From assembly GCA_963621885.1 (NCBI GenBank), contig CAVFFT010000004.1, forward strand, positions 1-64,000: DNA of 64,000 bases, given 5' to 3'. The stretch comes from UMGS1519 sp963621885. GTDB taxonomy: Bacteria; Actinomycetota; Coriobacteriia; Coriobacteriales; Eggerthellaceae. The notes beneath the pieces were generated by a model that saw only the letters and a list, made by a program, of their open reading frames with translations, made no database searches and had not been told where the DNA came from. This document shows, piece after piece, positions 26,301 through 35,926 of the stretch. Position numbers and translations under genes: made by a program. How positions within the stretch are numbered: position 1 is the first letter of the stretch; every line of letters begins with the position of its first letter.

Positions 26301-28036
26301 GGAAGTTCGCCGGCTGGAAGGACAAGGACGGCAACGTTTACGCGGTTGGCAAGGAGCTGACGCTCGAGAGCGACCTCACGCTTTATGCGCAGTGGGAGGC
26401 CTACAAGCTCAGCTACGACAAGAACTCCGAAGGCGCCACGGGCACCATGGACGACACCACTGTGGCGGAGGATGCCACCGATGCCAAGGTGAAGGCGTCA
26501 GCGAATGGCTTCGACCATCCGGGCTGGAAGTTCACGGGTTGGAACACAAAAGCCGACGGCACGGGCGATTCCTACGCGGCTGGCGAGACGATCGAGCTTT
26601 CCGAAGCCGGTCTGACACTTTACGCGCAATGGGAACCCTACAAGCTCAGCTATAACGGCAACGGAGCTATCAGCGGAACCGTCGACCCCTCGACACCCGC
26701 GGAGGACGACACCAAGGGCGAGGTAACGGTATCGGCCAATGGCTTCGAACGTCCGGGCTGGCACTTCCTTGGATGGAAGGACGCGTCCGGCAACGAGTAC
26801 GCCATCGGTCAGACGATGACGCTGACTGATGACCTTGAGATCATTGCTCAATGGGAGGCCTTCAAGGTCAACTACTTTGCTAATGCCGCCAATGCGAAGG
26901 GCTCCGTCGAATCCGGCATGCCTTCACCGACCGATCCCAAGGCGACGATCACCGTTGCAAAGAACGGCTTCGATCGCGCAGGCTGGAAGTTCACCGGTTG
27001 GAAAGACGAGGCTGGCAATGCCTACGAGCCGGGCGCAACAGTAATAGAGCTTGCTTCCAACCTTAACCTTTACGCCCAGTGGGAGGCGTACGCGCTGACC
27101 TACGACGCGAACGCCTCTAAGGCGCAGGGTTCCATGGAGGACACGACCGTCGCTGAGGATGCGACCGACGCCAAGGTGAAGGTCTCCGCCAACGATCCGG
27201 CCACCGGCAACGGCTACACGCTTGCGGGCTTCCGCTTCGCGGGATGGAACACGCAAGCTGACGGCCAGGGCGACTCCTATGCGCCTGGCAGCGATATCGA
27301 CCTCGCCAATGGGGGAGTGACCCTTTACGCGCAGTGGGAGGCTTACAAGCTGACCTACGACAAGAATGCTACGGCGGCGGAAGGCGAGATGGAAGACGGC
27401 GTCCCGTCTTCCAAGGATGAACCGGCGATCACAGTTTCCGATAGCGTTTACTATCGTCTGGGCTATAAGTTCACCGGTTGGAAGGACACAGCTGGCAACG
27501 TTTACGCTGTCGGCAAGGATCTGACGCTCGAGAGCGACCTCACGCTTTACGCGCAGTGGGAGGCTTACAAGATTACCTACGATGCGAACGCAAGTGACGC
27601 AACTGGTTCGATGAACCCGAGCGTTCCCGCTTCAGCGGAAGATCTGAACGCCAAGATCACTGTGGCGGAAAATGGCTTTGTCCGCGATGGCTACAAGTTC
27701 ATCGGATGGAACACCGCAGCAGACGGCTCTGGCTACGATGTCGCTCCCGGTTATGAGTTCACCCTGAAAGAAACCGATCTCACGCTTTACGCTCAGTGGG
27801 AAAAGGCCGCGGATGATAGCGGCGAAGACGATGAAGAAAAGGCCGATAACACCAACACCGATACAGGCGACAAGGCGCACAAGATCGTAACGAAAGCCAA
27901 GAACGGCAAGGTCGTCATCAAGGACGCTATTCCCAAGACCGGCGATGGCACAACGCCGTTCGGTGCCGCTATTCTCGCAATCGCTTCGTTGCTGGCCGGA
28001 TTCTTCGCCCGCTTTAGGAAGCGCAAGGCGGAGTAG
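23357..28036 (+). CDS. Large surface protein with 10 InlB-type B-repeats and IPKTGD anchor
   Basis: About 1559 residues. Signal peptide NRYAAAISAMIAVSITAGAV ending TPAYA, then a 160-residue Ser/Ala/Asn/Glu-rich linker. A beta-helix-like region follows (about residues 200-690) with recurring ISGG(T/S)F and ITGG steps. Ten Listeria-Bacteroides (Flg_new) repeats follow, each with a GF-x-RPGWKF-x-GWN core and ending LYAQWE. IPKTGD at residues 1525-1530, a hydrophobic helix and RKRKAE form a sortase signal in which Ile replaces Leu. The product is secreted, wall-linked and probably adhesive, by analogy to internalin-type stalks. ATG 23357 is preferred over upstream in-frame codons because the signal peptide then starts near the N-terminus. 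It is paralogous to the next gene. Confidence 0.9.
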   Translation: MQMSDSLEQPRKNNRYAAAISAMIAVSITAGAVAATPAYAEEEAVAAGETPAVVLDQKSAASTTPKHAAVSSASVSDESNGEVSGSAGATTEAASENGEASSVVSGASENGETNEAAGTASESNAASEGNNSSSDASSAGNASSNSSPAAGDENAASGMNNATVDTSATPAETPANETANETTNANSLTGTAQNANNVELPIVSGKPANKIWNSRTAYAYDSLYGALVEAQDGDTLLVDGTLKEGSSSTITKKLTIAASINGGKIRFMISTQLTVDGGDLTLGDGDEESAGLELVCESGWPAFIVVEDGGVLTLKDGVTITNPKNTTEYAIYVGEDAAENKQSSFHGEGGTVKGGEVHLGENCVGATISGGTYENTGNYNGMNSFALYNDGQIESITGGTFTANEIAFVNFGTVKSISGGSFTAKADNWNLIPSSWLEWYEERPSGLLNLGTITEISGGEFNGTGNSRACGLSNGLMSWGRISNTYACSIGKITGGNFNANSFGIFNGYQTQQGISSGAAISSISDVTVLSRTSSGLENYGEISAIANSTFTGADAGVRNRPSGIIEKLVSGTYVGLGGSQYQYGFGYINLSSEATAATKIEIDLDGGIGAGRYWGGKGFDKTGTEPPMTPVGDGYHMHFMMTYAIYGNVILPYGYSLTTKSDPRLPSTRADIDGYSNYDFRYLKDNCTRLSYNGNGATGGATASQKASSRGERLGVAENGFTRPGYKFVCWNTQADGMGTSYVPYTGGTMTWENSIALMSSVILYAQWEPYKLSYDANATNATGKMGDNIPAKDDVTGQVTVSANDPTGGNGFERPGWKFIGWNTKSDGTGTAYTAGTKLVLESDLTLYSQWEAYALTYNANAKTATGSMKNTTVADDATDAKVKVSANDPATGNGYTRPGWRFTGWNTQADGQGDSYAPDDVIDLSNGGLTLYAQWEPYTLSYDENANSATGKMAPATPAEDDATGKVTVSANGFERPGWKFAGWKDKDGNVYAVGKELTLESDLTLYAQWEAYKLSYDKNSEGATGTMDDTTVAEDATDAKVKASANGFDHPGWKFTGWNTKADGTGDSYAAGETIELSEAGLTLYAQWEPYKLSYNGNGAISGTVDPSTPAEDDTKGEVTVSANGFERPGWHFLGWKDASGNEYAIGQTMTLTDDLEIIAQWEAFKVNYFANAANAKGSVESGMPSPTDPKATITVAKNGFDRAGWKFTGWKDEAGNAYEPGATVIELASNLNLYAQWEAYALTYDANASKAQGSMEDTTVAEDATDAKVKVSANDPATGNGYTLAGFRFAGWNTQADGQGDSYAPGSDIDLANGGVTLYAQWEAYKLTYDKNATAAEGEMEDGVPSSKDEPAITVSDSVYYRLGYKFTGWKDTAGNVYAVGKDLTLESDLTLYAQWEAYKITYDANASDATGSMNPSVPASAEDLNAKITVAENGFVRDGYKFIGWNTAADGSGYDVAPGYEFTLKETDLTLYAQWEKAADDSGEDDEEKADNTNTDTGDKAHKIVTKAKNGKVVIKDAIPKTGDGTTPFGAAILAIASLLAGFFARFRKRKAE
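25428..27804 (+). repeat. Array of ten B-repeat units, first surface protein
   Basis: Ten in-frame units of roughly 70-80 codons, each closing on a QWE codon group. Several adjacent units share long near-identical DNA stretches, so unit gain and loss by recombination is likely. Confidence 0.85.
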
Positions 28037-28087
28037 TAAAGTTTCCGTTACACGGCAATAACCGAAGCTTCTGTCTTCGAACGAGGG

Positions 28088-28114
28088 GAGGGTCATTCAA
28101 ATGGCCCTCTTTTT
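28088..28114 (+). terminator. Terminator after first surface protein gene
   Basis: GAGGGTCATT pairs with AATGGCCCTC (one T-G pair), then TTTTT. Confidence 0.85.
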
Positions 28115-28337
28115 CTTGTTATGCGTTAGAAGCGATCAATGGATGACGGTCGGTATCACTTGCGTATCGCTTCGACTGCGGCACCTTCCCATAAGTCATG
28201 GCAAGCGCGATTCATTTGCCGTTTCAGTGCGAATGACCAGTTCCCACCTCCCTTCGCTTGCGCGTTTGAATGGTGCGGCGTATGGCCGCAGAATTGCATT
28301 CCAAAATTCGATTGAATAAAGATTCAGATGTTATGTG

Positions 28338-28366
28338 TTGATTCTGTGTTAGTGTTTGACTATGAG
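28338..28366 (+). promoter_or_regulatory. Probable promoter of second surface protein gene
   Basis: TTGATT (28338-28343), 17-bp spacer, TATGAG (28361-28366), followed by a small GCGGT/ACCGC hairpin in the leader. The rest of 28115-28337 shows no gene. Confidence 0.4.
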
Positions 28367-28429
28367 GCGGTAGCGGGGTCACCGCATCATTTCTGACTGG
28401 TTTGTATGACACAAAGGGGACGATGCCAT

Positions 28430-31400
28430 ATGAAGCAATCGCAAGGTTTTTCCGAAAACACGAAAAGGCAAAACAGGTACGCTGCGGCAATTTCTGCCAT
28501 GATCGCTTTCAGCATCACGGCTGGGGCGGTTGCAGCAACGCCCGCTTACGCAGACGAAGGAGACGACGCTGCGCAAGTGAAGACCGTTCAGGTGGAGCAG
28601 AAGGCTGCGCCTGAAACAAACGTACAGAAAGAGGCTGCCGCAGAACAGCCGAGTTCAGCACCGCAAAGTGTTTCTGAAGCGCCTGCGGCTCCCGCTCCCG
28701 CACCCGCTGCTGAGAGCGGAAGCACGTCTGGAACTTCCGCATCGACATCTTCTGCTGAAGCACCACCAGCCGAGAACGGAGGTGAGAACACCAGCAGCGT
28801 AACCGAAACCCCCGAAGGAGAGACGGGCGGAACGAATTGTTCGGCGACTGACTCTGAGAGTGCCGCCGGGAGTAGTTCGAACGAATCCGGCTCTGAAGGC
28901 ACGGGTACCAAATCCGGCACCGAAGGCGGCGGTAGCGCTGTCGAAACAGCGACCAACAATTCTGTTGTTGATGAATCTACGCCCGACTCATCCGCAACGC
29001 CCACGCTAGCAAATGCCAACACGAATGGAACCTTGCAGGAAACAAGCCCAAGCTTGAACAACCCCGCGCCTGCAGTGGCAAATGTCGTGCGCAATAGGAC
29101 TACGGGCGCTACGTATCAAAATCTCTCAGCTGCTATCTCTAATGCAAACACCAATGACATTTTGGACGTTAGCGGCTCTATTACTGAAGAAGCATCTTCT
29201 TTCATTAAAAAGAACAAGACGATCACGATCATTAGCACAAATGGCGGTGTGATCAATTTCAGCGGTGGAAAAGGCATCCTTGTTTACGGTGGCGTTCTCA
29301 TTCTTGGTGACGGTTCGGCCACTGGAAAAGGCCTTACCCTTATCAAGTCGAACGGCAATATTCAGCTCATAGATGTCGAAGAAGGCGGCAAGCTCATTGT
29401 CAACGATGGCGCGACTATTGATACGACTGGCAATAAATCTTCTGACGCGATAACCGTTGGGTTGTATAAGAGCTCGAAGAAAGGTTCGCCGAAAGCAAGC
29501 TATGAAGGCAATGGCGGTGTGGTCAAGGGTGGACAGGTAAATTTGGGCGAATATAGTTCCAACTCCACCATCTCTGGCGGCATCTACACAAATGCTAATG
29601 GGGTATGCGCAGTCTACGTTGAGGGGCAAGTCAAAGTAATATCTGGTGGTTCCTTTACCGCAGGTTACGATGGCCTCGCCAACCTGGGAACCATAGACCT
29701 CATCAGTGGAGGCGCCTTTGCCGCTGACTACGATAAGGAGAAAGTTAAGGTTCCTCAGGATTCACTCTTGCTTGCTCAAATGCCGGCAGGCTTGCTTAAC
29801 CTAGGAACAATCAAATCCATTTCTGGTGGTAATTTCACCGGCGAAGGCAATAGCGACGCTTGCGGTTTGCTTAATGGATTTGTTTTCCTTCCGATACTGG
29901 AAGCCTACCAGGCTTATCCCTCCTCTATCAAGGGGATTACCGGAGGTACGTTCACCGGTACGGGATATGGCATTTACAATTCGTTGAGCAAAAATAAGAA
30001 GGGTTTCTCTGTAAAAACGAAAGATGCCAAGATCGACTCCATCAGCAACGTCACCGCCACAGGGACGACCTATTGCGGACTCGAGAATCATGGTACCGTT
30101 ACCGAAATATCCAATTCGACGTTTGTCGGATGCTGCGCAGGTGTCCACAACCGAGCGGAAGGAGTTATCTCCAAACTTGTGTCGGGAACCTACTACGGAT
30201 TTGGCGGCTCAAAGTTTTTCCCCTACGGCTATGGTTATCGGAATGAATCCAAGACTGCCACCAAGATTGAACCCGACCTTACCTCTGGTAATGGCATTGG
30301 GCGTTATTGGGGCGGAATAGGCTTCGAAACTTCTGAGGCTCTAGAGTCGCCCGTGCGCATTAGCGACGGAAAGGAACAGATTCTCTACACGACTGCCATT
30401 TATGGCAAAGTCATTCTTCCGAAGGGCTATCGTCTCACGACTGCCAGTGAACATAAGCTCCCGAGCTTGCGTGGCAAAATCGACACGTATACCGGAAATA
30501 ACTTCCGTTATCTGAAGGCCCTTCAGTCGCTTAGCTATAACGGGAATGGTGGTACCGGCACGGTTGCCTCGCAAACCGAAACGACTGGCGGCGAAAGTCT
30601 CAAGGTTGCCCAGAATGGGTTCACACGCCCAGGGTACAAGTTCACGGGCTGGAATACCGCGGCAGACGGAACAGGGACGGCCTACATCCCTTATATCAGC
30701 GGCGAACCGACCAGCTCCAACTCGATTGTCCTCGTCAATGATACGGTTCTCTATGCGCAATGGGCACCCTACGTGCTGAGCTATGACAAGAATGCAGGCG
30801 CCGCAACAGGCAAGATGGACAACAGCGTACCCGCCAAGGACGATGCAACTGGCCAAGTCACAGTATCCGCTAATGCATTTGAGCTGCCGGGCTGGAAGTT
30901 CGCAGGCTGGAACACCAAGGCCAACGGAGCGGGAACGTCCTATGGCGCCAACACGAAGCTTGTGCTTACAGATGACCTCAAGCTCTATGCGCAATGGGCA
31001 CCCTATGTGCTGAGCTACGACAAAAACGCCGAGACAGCGGAAGGCAAGATGGAAAATAGCTTGCCTATCTCCAAGGATGACCCGGCCGTCTTCATCTCTG
31101 ATTGTGGGTTCAGTCGATTGGGCTATATGTTTACTGGTTGGAAGGATGTTAACGGTAACTCCTATATCCCTGGATCGCCGCGGCTCCTTTGTGATGATCT
31201 GACGATCTATGCCCAATGGGAGCCTTTCAAGCTGCATTACAACAAGAATGCCGATGACGCGACCGGCAAAATGACACCGAGTATTCCTGCGTCTGAAGAC
31301 GATCCGTATGCCCTTATTTTCATTGCGGAAAACGGCTTCACGCGTGATGGCTATAAGTTCATCGGATGGAACACTGACCCCAATGGTGAGGGCGGCTCCT

Positions 31401-31687
31401 TCATGCCCGGCATGGATTTGATGCTTTCCGAGATGGAAATGACGCTCTTCGCCCAGTGGGAGAAGATCGCCGAAGATGACAGTGACGACCCCATCAATGT
31501 CGTGCCGGCTGACAACGACAAGAAGGTTGTGAAGAAGGCGAAGGCCGAGGCTACCCCAGCAGTGGCCGCTGAAGAGGCCATCCCCAAGACTGGCGATGAA
31601 GCAACGCCGTTCGGTGCTGCTATTCTCGCAATCGCTTCGTTGCTGGCGGGATTCTTCGCCCGCTTTAGGAGCCGCAAGTCCGAGTAA
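28430..31687 (+). CDS. Surface protein with 4 InlB-type B-repeats and IPKTGD anchor
   Basis: About 1085 residues with the same plan as its upstream neighbour: a near-identical signal peptide (NRYAAAISAMIAFSITAGAV, cleaved after PAYA), a Ser/Gly/Glu/Thr linker, a beta-helix-like region with ISGG(S/N)FT steps, then only four B-repeats ending YAQW(A/E). The sorting signal IPKTGD at about residues 1051-1056 is followed by a hydrophobic helix and RSRKSE. ATG 28430 is chosen since AAAGGGGA precedes it; ATG 28406 is an in-frame alternative. It is a tandem paralogue with its own promoter and terminator. Function is unknown; adhesion or matrix binding is inferred. Confidence 0.9.
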   Translation: MKQSQGFSENTKRQNRYAAAISAMIAFSITAGAVAATPAYADEGDDAAQVKTVQVEQKAAPETNVQKEAAAEQPSSAPQSVSEAPAAPAPAPAAESGSTSGTSASTSSAEAPPAENGGENTSSVTETPEGETGGTNCSATDSESAAGSSSNESGSEGTGTKSGTEGGGSAVETATNNSVVDESTPDSSATPTLANANTNGTLQETSPSLNNPAPAVANVVRNRTTGATYQNLSAAISNANTNDILDVSGSITEEASSFIKKNKTITIISTNGGVINFSGGKGILVYGGVLILGDGSATGKGLTLIKSNGNIQLIDVEEGGKLIVNDGATIDTTGNKSSDAITVGLYKSSKKGSPKASYEGNGGVVKGGQVNLGEYSSNSTISGGIYTNANGVCAVYVEGQVKVISGGSFTAGYDGLANLGTIDLISGGAFAADYDKEKVKVPQDSLLLAQMPAGLLNLGTIKSISGGNFTGEGNSDACGLLNGFVFLPILEAYQAYPSSIKGITGGTFTGTGYGIYNSLSKNKKGFSVKTKDAKIDSISNVTATGTTYCGLENHGTVTEISNSTFVGCCAGVHNRAEGVISKLVSGTYYGFGGSKFFPYGYGYRNESKTATKIEPDLTSGNGIGRYWGGIGFETSEALESPVRISDGKEQILYTTAIYGKVILPKGYRLTTASEHKLPSLRGKIDTYTGNNFRYLKALQSLSYNGNGGTGTVASQTETTGGESLKVAQNGFTRPGYKFTGWNTAADGTGTAYIPYISGEPTSSNSIVLVNDTVLYAQWAPYVLSYDKNAGAATGKMDNSVPAKDDATGQVTVSANAFELPGWKFAGWNTKANGAGTSYGANTKLVLTDDLKLYAQWAPYVLSYDKNAETAEGKMENSLPISKDDPAVFISDCGFSRLGYMFTGWKDVNGNSYIPGSPRLLCDDLTIYAQWEPFKLHYNKNADDATGKMTPSIPASEDDPYALIFIAENGFTRDGYKFIGWNTDPNGEGGSFMPGMDLMLSEMEMTLFAQWEKIAEDDSDDPINVVPADNDKKVVKKAKAEATPAVAAEEAIPKTGDEATPFGAAILAIASLLAGFFARFRSRKSE
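30529..31464 (+). repeat. Array of four B-repeat units, second surface protein
   Basis: Four in-frame units of the same family as at 25428-27804. The first unit matches the first unit of the upstream gene best; the last matches the last. Confidence 0.8.
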
Positions 31688-31728
31688 ACGCTTGCACGCT
31701 AGCTTCAAAGCAGCTTGAGTCCTAAAAT

Positions 31729-31760
31729 GAGAAGAGCCCGGTTTCGGGCTCTTCTCTTGT
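31729..31760. terminator. Bidirectional terminator
   Basis: Perfect 12-bp stem GAGAAGAGCCCG/CGGGCTCTTCTC, loop GTTT. TTGTTCTT follows on plus and ATTTTAGG on minus. It separates the second surface protein gene from the convergent antiporter gene. Confidence 0.9.
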
Positions 31761-31847
31761 TCTTATGACTCCTGCCGTCGCTCGCGCGGGCAGCAATTTC
31801 AGCGGCAACACCCACGCCACTCTCAAAACGCCCGTCACAGATGCATT

Positions 31848-33905
31848 CTAAATACGATTCTCCAGGTCGAGCTGCATGAGGTAGACATTCTGGCGCAGCA
31901 GCCTCATGAGCTCACGCGAGATCGTGCCGTTCTCATACAAGCGCTGAATCTCGTCGAGCTCCATGTAGTAGCCCTTGCGCATGATGTCCTCGGTGCTGTC
32001 GTAAGTCTCCGCAATGAAGGTAATCAGCGGGCGCCGTCTTTCGAGTGAATCAAGGTTGTTCGCGTGCTCGCCGTAAACGACATTTACGATCTCGGGCGGA
32101 TACTTGGCGTCCTTGCTGTCGCGCAAACGCGCAAGATAATCGAGCGTGTCGCGCTCCATCGCAATACGCATCTCGCGATGATGCGATTCGTTCTCATCCT
32201 TATCCACGCCGGGCAGCGACTCGCGCAGTAGCGAGGTGGTGGCGCGCAAGGTAATGACAATACGCCGCAAGAAACGGTGGAGTCTCAATCGCGTCTCTTG
32301 CTTGCTGGAGAGCAGCTGTTTCTGTTGTGAGAGCGAATGGATAAGGCGGTAAGCGACAGCGGGGTCCGCACCTTCTTTGTCGACCATTCTCGTGACATAG
32401 TCGATTTGATGCTGAATTATCTTCGCCTTCAGTTCCTTTTCCTTCTCCTCATGGAGCTCCTCATCCATCTTGTCGGACTGCGACACAATGCGCTGGATGC
32501 GGCTGTTGTACATCGAAATCACGGCTTGCGTCGCATTGGCGGTATCCGCGTCCTGCTCGGCGGCAAGACGCTCTATAACGCGGCGCAAAACTTCAATCCG
32601 CAGCGGCGAGCTCTCCTCGAATTGCACGGCCAGGTCGCTCTTCTTTGGGGTGGGGGAGACCAAAGGAAGAACGAAGTTCGCCAAAAGCAGCGTGCAAAGA
32701 ATAACGCCCGAGGCGACGAAAATGATGAGATCCCTGTTGGGGAAGCGATCGCCCGACGCGACGAGATAGGGTATCGAAAGGATGATAGACAGCGTGACCG
32801 CACCCTTCGGGCCGCCGATGGTGAGGGCGACGCAGCTCAGGATGCGCTTCTTGTTCAGAGGGCTGCGCTTATTTGTCACCGGGTTGCGATGCAGGCGCTC
32901 CATAAGCACGATCCAGCCGAATCGCACCGCTACAATGACGACGGTTATCAAGATAACGAGGCTGATCAGGAACGCGTTGTTGATGTAGGTGAGTTCCCAG
33001 GTCGTATTGAAGGCAGCGGGCAGCTCGAGGCCCAAAATGACGAACACGATGCCATTCAGCACAAAGGAGATGATCTTCCAGACATTGTCCTGGTGAATTT
33101 TCATTTGTGAAATCGAGGGCCCCATGAAACGGTCTGTGAAGCTGCTCACCAGCAAGCCGCAAGCTACGACCGCAAGAATGCCGCTGACGTGAATCTTTTC
33201 GGAAATGAGGTAAACCGCAAACGGTGCGATGATGTCGAGAAGCGAGTAAAAGGTCAGCGATTCAAGGCCAAAGTCGCGGACCTTTCGCTCGATGAGACAC
33301 ATCAGGATGGCGATCACGATGCCGAGGAAAATGCCCCCAAAGAACTCGATTGCGAAATCGAAAATCGCGCTCTGCCAGGAATAGAAGCCGGTGACCGCCG
33401 CGGCGACCGCAAACTGAAAGGCCACGACGCCGGATGCGTCGTTCAAGAGGCATTCGCCGTTCAGGAGCGCGTTTTCGCGGCGCGTAAGCTTCACTTCCTT
33501 CTTGAGCGAGCTTACTGCGACCGCGTCGGTCGGGCCAAGAGCGGCACCGAGAGCGAAAGCGGCGGCAAGCGGAATGGAGGGCACAAGGAAATTAAGCGTG
33601 AAGCCGACGATGAGCATGATGGCGACTACCAGGCCGATAGCGAGCGACAGCACGCTGGTGCGATGACGCCAGAGCGAGGTGCGATCGGATTCTCGCGCCT
33701 CGTTGTAAAGCAGTGGCGCGATGAAGAACAACAGGAAGATGTCAGGTGAAATATCGAGCGTTATCGGACTCCATGAGAAGAGCGCGATGATGACGCCAAG
33801 CCCAATCTGAATGAGCGGCATGGACACGCGAGGAATGAGTTCATCAAGAATAACGGACACGAGCACTGCAGATGATGCCAAGAGAATGAATTGCAGCGTT
33901 GCCAA
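31848..33905 (-). CDS. Na+/H+ antiporter, CPA1 family
   Basis: A 685-residue membrane protein: 11-13 helices in the first 430 residues, then about 250 cytoplasmic residues rich in charged helices. CPA1 core motifs are present: ALGPTDAVAVSSL in the discontinuous helix and GECLLNDASGVVAFQ carrying the paired Asn-Asp of electroneutral exchangers. It should swap Na+ (or K+) for H+ at the cytoplasmic membrane. The start is TTG 33905 with AAGGA eight bases upstream. It is transcribed divergently from the DEAD-box helicase gene. Confidence 0.92.
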   Translation of the reverse strand: MATLQFILLASSAVLVSVILDELIPRVSMPLIQIGLGVIIALFSWSPITLDISPDIFLLFFIAPLLYNEARESDRTSLWRHRTSVLSLAIGLVVAIMLIVGFTLNFLVPSIPLAAAFALGAALGPTDAVAVSSLKKEVKLTRRENALLNGECLLNDASGVVAFQFAVAAAVTGFYSWQSAIFDFAIEFFGGIFLGIVIAILMCLIERKVRDFGLESLTFYSLLDIIAPFAVYLISEKIHVSGILAVVACGLLVSSFTDRFMGPSISQMKIHQDNVWKIISFVLNGIVFVILGLELPAAFNTTWELTYINNAFLISLVILITVVIVAVRFGWIVLMERLHRNPVTNKRSPLNKKRILSCVALTIGGPKGAVTLSIILSIPYLVASGDRFPNRDLIIFVASGVILCTLLLANFVLPLVSPTPKKSDLAVQFEESSPLRIEVLRRVIERLAAEQDADTANATQAVISMYNSRIQRIVSQSDKMDEELHEEKEKELKAKIIQHQIDYVTRMVDKEGADPAVAYRLIHSLSQQKQLLSSKQETRLRLHRFLRRIVITLRATTSLLRESLPGVDKDENESHHREMRIAMERDTLDYLARLRDSKDAKYPPEIVNVVYGEHANNLDSLERRRPLITFIAETYDSTEDIMRKGYYMELDEIQRLYENGTISRELMRLLRQNVYLMQLDLENRI

Positions 33906-34071
33906 GCGAGGATTCCTTCACGGGTATGCGTTCAAACCTACTTATTTAAAATAACATGGATAAAAGCTTCTCTGTTAGAATTGCATGCTTTAATAGCTTC
34001 TGCTTATTTCACGACGCGCATAGATTCGCTTTCGCTCCGTGCGCGCTTGGTTTTGAATAGACGGGACATAC

Positions 34072-35658
34072 ATGAGTAACTTTGATGAACTGGGATTATC
34101 TCCGGCGGTATTGGATGCTGTCGCCGCGCTTGACTACGAAGAGCCTTCGCCGGTGCAAGAACAGGCGATACCGCTCATTTTGTCGGGACGTGACGTGGTC
34201 GCCGCGGCGAAGACGGGCACGGGAAAGACGGCTGCTTTCAGCCTGCCGGTCTTCAACCTGATGGAGCATGTGCACGCGAAGAAGGGCGAGGGTCCGTTCG
34301 CGCTTGTCGTCACGCCGACGCGCGAGCTTGCGGAACAGATTGCGCGCGTGTGCAATGTCATTGCGAGGAAGACGAAGCATCGGGTCGTATGCCTGTACGG
34401 CGGCGTTTCGCTTGAGCCGCAGAAGGACAAGCTGCGCCGCGGTTGCGATATGGTGGTTTCCACACCGGGCCGTCTTTTGGACCTGATGGGACAGGGCGAC
34501 CTTTCGCTTTCGCAAGTATCCACGCTTGTGCTTGACGAGGCGGACCGCATGCTTGACATGGGTTTTCTTCCCGATGTGAAGCGTATCGTGGCGAAGTGCC
34601 CGAAGGAACGCCAGACCCTGCTGTTCAGCGCGACGCTTGATGAGGGCATTCAGAGCAACCTGTCGAACCTTCTGAATGATCCGGCCTATGTCGAGGTCGA
34701 CCACAAGGGCGAGGTCACGCGTCTTATTAAGCAATACCGCATCGATGTCGACCATCGTGCCAAGCAGAACCTGCTGCATGCCTTCCTATATGCGAAAGGC
34801 TCCGAGCGTGTCATCGTGTTCGCTCGCACCCGCTATCGCGTTGATGCCTGCGTCCGCAAATTGCGCAAGGAGGGTTTCAGCGCCCAGCCGATCCATTCCG
34901 ACCGCTCTCAGGCGCAGCGCAAGAAGGCGCTCGAGTCGTTCGCGGTAGGGGATACCGATATCCTTGTGGCAACAGACGTCCTTGCTCGCGGCATTGATAT
35001 CGAACGCGTGAATTACGTTATCAACTTCGATATGCCAACAGAAGCTGAAGACTATGTGCACCGCATTGGGCGTACCGGCCGTGCGGGTGAAGACGGCATT
35101 GCCGTATCTTTCACCACGACGGACAACAAGCAGGTGCTGAAAGATATCGAGAAGCTCTTGGGCCACCCCCTTGAGGCGCTTGAGTTCCATTGGGAGGGCG
35201 GCGACAAGAGCGACGCCGCGTTGGCCTCCAAGGTGAATCGCACCGCCGCGCGAAAAGATCCCGAAATCGCCGAGGTCGTGCGCGCGCAGAAGGTGAAGAA
35301 CCGCCAGAAGCGCAACAAGGCTGCCAAGCAGCATGAAGCATCCGAGGCCCGCGATGCGGCCGCCAAATCGCGAAAGACACGCGGGAAGAACGCTCCCGCC
35401 GAACAGGACGAAGAACGCCAGACGTCGCGGAAGCGTTCTGGTGGCGCGCGCAACACCAAGAGCAAGAATGCCCGCAGAGGCAGTCAGGATGCGAATAAGA
35501 AAGGTCGTAGCGGCGCCTTAAGCTCAAGCAAGAACGGTCGCGCGGACAAGACTGGACGTGCCAATAAAGCGGCGGGGAAGAAACGAGCAGGCGGCTTCGC
35601 CGGCGATGTGCGTCCGGGTCGCAGCCAGCGCCGCGATTCCCGAAGCCGTCATGCGTGA
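34072..35658 (+). CDS. DEAD-box ATP-dependent RNA helicase, RhlE-like
   Basis: A 528-residue helicase with all core motifs: Q motif (SPVQEQAIP), AAKTGTGKTAA (I), PTRELAEQ (Ia), VLDEADRMLDMGF (II), FSATL (III), ATDVLARGID (V) and HRIGRTGRAG (VI). The core ends near residue 365. The remaining 160 residues are a Lys/Arg/Ala/Ser-rich basic tail, typical of ribosome-assembly or cold-adaptation helicases that bind RNA non-specifically. It is a single-gene transcription unit. Confidence 0.93.
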   Translation: MSNFDELGLSPAVLDAVAALDYEEPSPVQEQAIPLILSGRDVVAAAKTGTGKTAAFSLPVFNLMEHVHAKKGEGPFALVVTPTRELAEQIARVCNVIARKTKHRVVCLYGGVSLEPQKDKLRRGCDMVVSTPGRLLDLMGQGDLSLSQVSTLVLDEADRMLDMGFLPDVKRIVAKCPKERQTLLFSATLDEGIQSNLSNLLNDPAYVEVDHKGEVTRLIKQYRIDVDHRAKQNLLHAFLYAKGSERVIVFARTRYRVDACVRKLRKEGFSAQPIHSDRSQAQRKKALESFAVGDTDILVATDVLARGIDIERVNYVINFDMPTEAEDYVHRIGRTGRAGEDGIAVSFTTTDNKQVLKDIEKLLGHPLEALEFHWEGGDKSDAALASKVNRTAARKDPEIAEVVRAQKVKNRQKRNKAAKQHEASEARDAAAKSRKTRGKNAPAEQDEERQTSRKRSGGARNTKSKNARRGSQDANKKGRSGALSSSKNGRADKTGRANKAAGKKRAGGFAGDVRPGRSQRRDSRSRHA

Positions 35659-35830
35659 TAGTGCGGCTCAAATCGACTGAGAGCCAGCGATCGGGCAATA
35701 CCGCCTAAACCAGCAATTGGCGATACCGCCTCGGCAATCTTCCTGACGACGCTTAAAACCGCCGGGACACGCAATCCGAGCACAGCGGCGCTGAAAGTGC
35801 GCGTGGGCCTTCAGTTCAAGCCTTCAACAA

Positions 35831-35882
35831 GCCCTCATAAGAGAACCCTAGTTTTGGTCACTTTATGAGGGCGAGTTTTTTC
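35831..35882 (+). terminator. Terminator after the helicase gene
   Basis: GCCCTCATAA (35831-35840) pairs exactly with TTATGAGGGC (35863-35872) across a 22-base loop, then GAG and six or more T. Confidence 0.75.
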
Positions 35883-35926
35883 TTGCGCAGAGGTCATCAA
35901 GCGGGTATAGTATCCACTTGCGCTAC

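Noticed and set aside
25428..27804. CRISPR-like interpretation of the repetitive stretch
   Set aside because: Repeat units are over 200 bp, in frame, and encode B-repeats; there are no short identical repeats with unique spacers.
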